Assembly (NCBI GenBank): GCA_963082975.1
Contig: OY720350.1
Location: 47,074,734 to 47,138,733, forward strand
Source of the DNA: Labia minor
Lineage: Eukaryota; Arthropoda; Insecta; Dermaptera; Spongiphoridae
DNA length: 64,000 nucleotides
Reading direction: 5' to 3'
Below are positions 41,201 to 48,500 of the stretch, piece after piece (the stretch's first letter is position 1; each line of letters opens with the position of its first letter). Below the pieces are notes generated by a model. That model did no database searches. It was not told the DNA's origin and saw nothing but the letters and a program-made list of their open reading frames with translations. Position numbers and translations under genes: made by a program.

Positions 41201-42472
41201 GGGGGGTGGGCAGGGGGGACATATGTCCCCGGGCGCCAAATTTAGGGGGCGCAAAATTAGGGAAGCAAATTTGGAACAAAAGAAGAATTAATATTTAAAG
41301 TTAAACTGTATTTTGTGTAAGTCAATAAATATTATTTATACGCTTATTAAAATCATATAAACCTGTTTCGTTATTCGTCATTAATATTCTTTAAAAAAAA
41401 ATTAAATTAAATATCTTATATATAAAATTCTCGTGTCACAAAACTTTGAAATGATACTCCTCCGAAACGGCTGGACCGATTCTTATGAAATTTTTTATGC
41501 ATATTCAGTAGGTCTCAGGGCATGTCAGACTTCTTTTATTAAACCGCTAATTGCTAAGGTGTGTCCAGGGGGGGGCTAATTAATTAAAAATAGTTTAGTT
41601 ACCATACTAGATCATAGAGGCGCTGGTGGCGAAAATTTGACATCATATATATATCCTGATAGGAGCCTTGAAATATAAGTGGTTCGTGGGTGAACGGTCT
41701 AAGGCGTTATCTTATGACTTTGTACTCTCGGTTCGAATCTCGAAAAGGCACATTTTTTTTTTAAAGTATTATATATTTTTTTTACAAATTTATTAATTTT
41801 TATTATTTTTATATTTTATTAAATTATTTTATTTTATTAAATTAATTTTATTATTAAATTTTATTTTATTAAATTAATAATTATGTCAATTAATTTTTTC
41901 TGCATAAATAAACATATATAAAAAAACTATAGAGATGGGACAGGGTAGGAGTTAGATGGTTATAGCTCAGAATAGGGACACTCGGGGGGGTACAGGGGGC
42001 GGAGCCCCCGTCTAGGTGTGGAGAGCGCCGAAGGCGCTCGGAGCAGCTAGTATATATATATATATATATATAAGAAAGGGGCGCTAATTTCTCAGTTGCC
42101 CCCAGGCGCAAGAACCTCACGGTACGCCACTGAACAAATGACTAATTGAAAAATTACTTTGGATATTAAATTGTAGGTATGTAAAATATAGTTTAATTAT
42201 TTTTGTTTTTTATATCAAATAAAGTTCTGTAGAATTTTTTTTTTCCTTAATGAATGATCCTCGTTTATTCAAATGATATTATTAATTAAAATTATATTTT
42301 AAAATTAAAACAAAGAATAAAAAATATAAAGAAATAATGATTTGTTTATAATCAATAAAATAATATTTAAAATATTTTTGATAAAAAAGATTTTGGTAGT
42401 ATTTGATTGAGTATATTTAATTACCCTCTGAAATGTAGTATTTTTACCCCTTTTATTAATTTATACATACTG

Positions 42473-42512
<40 letters not shown>

Positions 42513-45500
42513 TTATTTATTTATTTATACATATACATTCATAGCATTCCGAATTGACGTCCTTTGTTAATTCTATTATCAACAGGTGGTTTAAGAATTC
42601 CTTTATTACATGTATATAATAATTATATATAGGTATAGGTTATAGGAATGTAAAATACAGTTGTTTTATTTTATGTGGAAAAATATTGTAATTTTTAATT
42701 TAAAAATAATTGTATTAGCTATAATATTTAAATTTTTGTCTCTAAATAAAATTTATAATCAGAAATAAGTTTATGTAATCAAGTAGATATAATAAATAAT
42801 ATATATTTCCATTTATTTATTTATATTTTGTAGTAAATAAAAAAAATATTATCCAAAATTTTTATTATTCATTCATTGAATAATTAATTTAAAATCAATT
42901 AATACTTTTATAGTTAAATCATGATTAATTAATATCATAAAAATAATGAGTATTATCTTTTTATAAAAATATATGTCCTTTGAAATAATTATTTTGACAG
43001 TGATTTTTTTTTAATAAAAATTAACTTAATTAATCGTTAATTTTTTTTCGATTGTTAGTTAATTGTTCATTTAAGGGGAAAAAAAAATAAAATTTATTAA
43101 AAAGTAATTATTATTTATTTGACTAAGTAATGACTTGAATAAGATTAACGTTGGACGTCATTTCGATTTCCTTTTATTATTAGAATTTCAGAATGGTGAT
43201 CACATATAAGAAGCTTTTCACCATTTATCAATAATTAAAATGAAATACGTATTGTAGTTTATGAATGATTAGAATTGGAATATTATATCTATTTGAATAT
43301 GATGCATTTAACTTGATAATAATAATAATAAAAATAAAAATAAAATTAAATAATAATTAATAATTTGTGTAATATCTATATTATATTAATATATTATATT
43401 ATATTTTTATTAAGTTTATTACTAAATCTTATCACAATTAAGTATAAGAATAAGAAACACGTACTACAATATAAAATTAACGAAAAACTATTATTTTGTA
43501 AATAATTATATAAAATTTGACTTTATTATAATAATTTTAATATATAATTCTAAATTGAAATTATTTAAATTCTATTATATGAAAAAGTTTTTTTTTTTTA
43601 TTTTTGTATTGTAGTATTTAATATTCTAAGTGGTCATTTAAGAGCTATATATTTTTGTATATATTGAATATAAATATATCAAAATAATATAATATACCTA
43701 TAGATTAATAAATAGTTTGATCTTGTATTTTTTTCGATTTTGGCGTACAAAATTTTAGGTCAATATTATTTCACTTAAATTACATATTTAGATCAGAATT
43801 TACTTAATTAAAATGAACATCAAAACGATTCAAATATAATATTATTATTTTTTTTTAATAAATGTTTAATAAATGTTTAATTATTAACATTAACATCAAT
43901 TATTTAGTTGTTACATAAATGTATATACATACATTTGCTTAAAATTTTTTAGTTAATAGGTTTGTAAAAATTAATATATTATAAAGAATAATAGAGGTGA
44001 CGTGTCCCAACATGCATCAGTCCGCTTGAATCGGAGCAAGCGTACGGTTACTTGAAAACGACTGCGAAATAAGCAGTTGAAACGTTGTACAATTATTTTT
44101 ATTTAATAAATAATTTTATACAAATAATGTGGTCTTTTAATAAAAATTCTCTTAATATAAAGAATAATCTTTGTTCAAGTGTTCAATAAAAGTTAATTAA
44201 AAACAATATTTAATAATATATTTTATTCTATGATTTTACAAATAAATATATCAAATTAAGATACTTAATACATACATAAATACTACTATATACAAAAATA
44301 TATTTTTTCCTGTATATTACTTTTATATAAAAATTATTTAATAATTATTTAAATTTAATTTTTTTTTTAATTCATCACTTTTAAAAAATTGATTTATCTA
44401 GGTTGATTGATTATTTTTCTAGTGTTGATCTATATTTTCTTTTTTTTTATCACTAGTTTGTTCAGATCCATGAAGCAAGCGTCTGGAAATGCCACCCATC
44501 ATTTATCTTTATAATTGTAGAAAAAAATAAAAATATAATGAATCAGATTCAACCAAATAAGCATCTCTCTCTCTCTCTCTCATTCTCTTCCTGTATCTAA
44601 TGATCAACTTACCGGTATTGCATTGCAGTGCTATTGTGTATCTTTCAAGGGCACTTGCATGCATTTTTTTTTTATTCAGGCAAATGGATGCACTTTTTTT
44701 GCATGTCCCATTGCGCATGCGCTCAAACGCTTCTCACATCTCGCGTTTTAATTAATTATTAATGTAAAATATAGGATAATTTGCTTCATTAATAAAAATA
44801 CATATTAATTATATTATTTCTTTTTAGTATCATTTTTTAGTCAATTAGTAACGATATTGATATAATTGCTTTAAAACATAACTGCTTATAAATAATATTT
44901 AATATTTAAAATATATTTTGGTTTATTAAATAGAATATTTTATTATTCTCTATATTTTTCTATAAAATCATTTTTTTCTTCTTCCATTTTTAATGATTCA
45001 TTTGAGATTTACGTTAATTTTACAGAAATATATTCATAGAATTATGGATTTCCTATAATAATGTTTATTCCTTATATATTCAGATGTATTTAATTATTGT
45101 ATTACTTAAAAGTTTCAAATTTTTAGCAAATAAATTTTTTAACATTTTCGAGCAAAATAATTAGAAATTTATAGTAAAAAATAATAACCATAGATCACAT
45201 GTACTCGCGAGTAATTAATTTTTAAACTTGAAAATTGTGTGTGTTTGGGGTTTTTTGAAATCTTTAATACGAAAACTCTTAATGGCCGGAGTACTGTCCT
45301 AATGGTCACTAATAAAAATCTATAATAAATTAAAATACTAAAAATTTAAATTACTAGTATAATTATGTATATGGTATAAAATTTAGAATATATGTATTAA
45401 CAGCCTAATAGAATGAAATATGTATATAAAAGATTATTTTATGATAGTACCTCATTTCATTTATTTTAATTATACATATAATCCCATATAAACTTTGAAG

Positions 45501-48500
45501 GGTTTAAAAGAAGCTTTGGTCCACCAGAGACATATACTTTTAATACTGGGATTAAACATAATTTATAACAAACTTCATTATTGTCTTATTTTATAATTAT
45601 TATAAGTTAATTATACTTTAAAATCATCATAAATTAAATATGATCATAATTCGATAAACTTTTTAAAATAGGTTAATTTTAATATAAAAATATATAATGA
45701 ACTTAGATAATTTTAAAATTAATAAGATTAATAAATTTTTTACCTTGAATTTAGATTTAGCATTTTAGAACTAAAATTCTTCTGAATTTCATTGATATCA
45801 AATATTAATTTTAGTGAATAAAAAAATAAACAATAAGAATTTATATATTAATTATTATAATAATAAAATAGGGTTTAATTCCCAATCTTTTCCGGTTTGC
45901 GGCTCCCTAAATAATCAGATTTTTTCCCCGGCGCCTTCAATACATCAGATTTTTTTTCTAAATTTTTGATTTTCTTTAAAAATTGGAAAACTTTCTTTTT
46001 TACCGACCGACGATAGTAAGGGAGGTATTGTTTTCACACCAAATTTCACATGTGGAGATTTTTACATATCTCCATGAATCATGCATTTTCTAAACAGAAA
46101 AAAGTATTTTTAGCATGATGTCTGTCCGTCCGTCTGTCCGTCCGTCTGTCCGTCCGTCTGTCCGTCCGTATAGATGTGTACAGCCTGAACGGCTCAACCG
46201 ATTTTGATGAAATTTGGTATATTTACTTAATGCATCAGTGGGATGAATTGATCAACTTTTGGTGCAATTCCGGAAACCGGAAGTGGTAGTATTAGCGATC
46301 GACGATAGGAAAGAAAGGGTTATTTTCACACCAAAGGAGATTTTTTTATATATCACCACGAATCATGCACTTTGTATTGGTTGTATCCTCGAGAAAAATC
46401 ATATTTATTAGTTTTTTCTTGATTTAAAATTATATGACGTCATCCAGCCATTCATGACGTCACAGCCTGGTCTTGCATATATATTATAAATAAAATAAAA
46501 TTAAAAATGTTTATATTTATTATTTATGTATCCATATCTGTTTTTTATTACATTAATAGATATATGAAAATTATTTGAAATTGTTTCTGTAGCTGGAAAT
46601 TAATTTATTTCAAACCGTCGGTCGGTTCGGACCTGGCCACAGGTCAACTTATTTTAACAGCGATTACTATTTTCCTTGGGATAATATAAAATATCTAATT
46701 GGCGGCCCCAAAATGACGCCACACTTTGGGAATCACTGGTTTAACGTATTTATTTGATAAACTATTTTTAAATTCAGCAAAACAATTTGAATATTTTCAT
46801 AAACTCATAAACATCAGAAATTGTAAATAAATGGTAAACTTTTAGTGGATCATAACTGTATTAAATAATTTTAAATACTATTATTAATTATGATTTAATA
46901 ATTATCAGGAGAATAGTTCAAATCTTGATTTGAAAGCTCTAAAATTCAAGAAATAATAATTATGAAATATAATGAATTTTATTATTTTGGTTTTGGTAAT
47001 AAATTAAAAAAAAATGATTAGAAATATTAAATTAGATAATAATATGATATGGAATATTATGCTAATAATAACAAAATTAATTAGAATCATATAGTTTAAA
47101 TTTTCCATTTACTTACCTAATGAATAAAATAGGAAATGGAAACCTTAATGAATTGAAAAGATAATTTAATTAGTTAAAAGATATTTGAGGTTTTTCAATT
47201 TTAAATGTATTATGATAAAAGATAAGGATGTGTGGGTGGATTGAGAATGTAAAATATTTTAAATATTGAACCAAAGAAGGATATTTAATTATTCTTGTAA
47301 TACAATTATTACTAAAACATCTGTATATATAATATTTTTAAAAAAATAACTTCTTATTTCAATTATTTTTTTAATATATCACATTTAATTCAAATTTTTC
47401 ATTCATACATATTGAATAGATTTTGATAATTTTCATTTGATAAAATATTATTTTTATGATAAAACATATTTCATTTTTTGATCTTGGTAATAAATTTTAG
47501 ACAAGATTATCTGTGCATAATTCGAATTATAAAATGGAAAATTATTTTTGGCAGATTGTCTCGTTGACGGAATTGATGGCTGGTGTAAAAGCACCCCCGA
47601 AGACAGTACAACTTTTTCAGCTGGGCTGCTGGCCAATGGGCCATAAAGTACCAACGAGCACAAACTCCCTTGTCGAGCTTATGAATATGGTAGAGAGATG
47701 GCGACAGCGGACAGACTATGGACCAGTGGTTGTTGTTTCACCGTAAGTAAAATTAAATTTATTAACAAAAAATATAATATAGATTGTATTTGCCTTATAT
47801 TTTTCTATTTTTATTATTCAGTTAGCTACTTCTACTTTAATGAATAAATAATAGTGGAACCTTCCCGTTCTTTCATTTATATGAAACTATTCTAGTGGTT
47901 ATGCAGTCATCTATGAATTTTTTTTTCTAAATTATAATCATTTTTTTACCCACCAACGATAGTAAGGGAGGTATTGTTTTCACACCAAATTTCACATGTG
48001 GAGATTTTTACATTTCTCCACGAATCATGCATTTTCTTAACAGAAAAAAGTATTTTTAGCATGATGTCTGTCCGTCCGTCCGTCCGTATAGATGTGTACA
48101 GCTTGAACGGCTCAACGGATTTTGATGAAATTTGGTATATTTACTTAATGCATCAGTATGATGAATGGATCAACTTTTGGTGCAAATCCGGAAACCGGAA
48201 GTGGTAGTATTAGCGATCGACGATAGGAAGGGAAGGATTATTTTCACACCAAATTTCACATGAGGAGATTTTTTACATATCACCACGGATCATGCATTTT
48301 ATATTGGTTTATCCTCGAGAAAAATCATCTTTATTAGTTTTTTCTTAATTTAAAATTATATGACGTCATCCAGCCATTCATGACGTCACAGCCAGCTCCT
48401 ACTTATATATTATAAATAAAATAAAATTAAAAATATTTATGTTATATGCATATCTGTTTTTTATTATATTAATAGATATATTAAAATTATTTGAAATTAT

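Larger units (their letters stand above)
40696..42265. mobile_element. mariner-like element carrying nested hAT and Helitron
   Basis: Outer ends ACGAGGGGCATTCGG and TGAATGATCCTCGT are imperfect inverted repeats, the left one in a TATATA context. Internal sequence on either side of the hAT insertion is too degraded to read as transposase. The class is inferred from the ends only. Confidence 0.45.
40467..47554. other. 7-kb intron: nested transposons, candidate regulatory patches, F1 copy
   Basis: Holds the three-level nest at 40696-42265 and an F1 copy at 45996. Between, 42270-43980 is A+T-rich with (AT)n and (ATTT)n tracts. 44010-44100 has two hairpins, and 44600-44745 holds an NRF1-type site. 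45202-45213 is the palindrome TACTCGCGAGTA. No coding sequence is seen. Confidence 0.5.
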
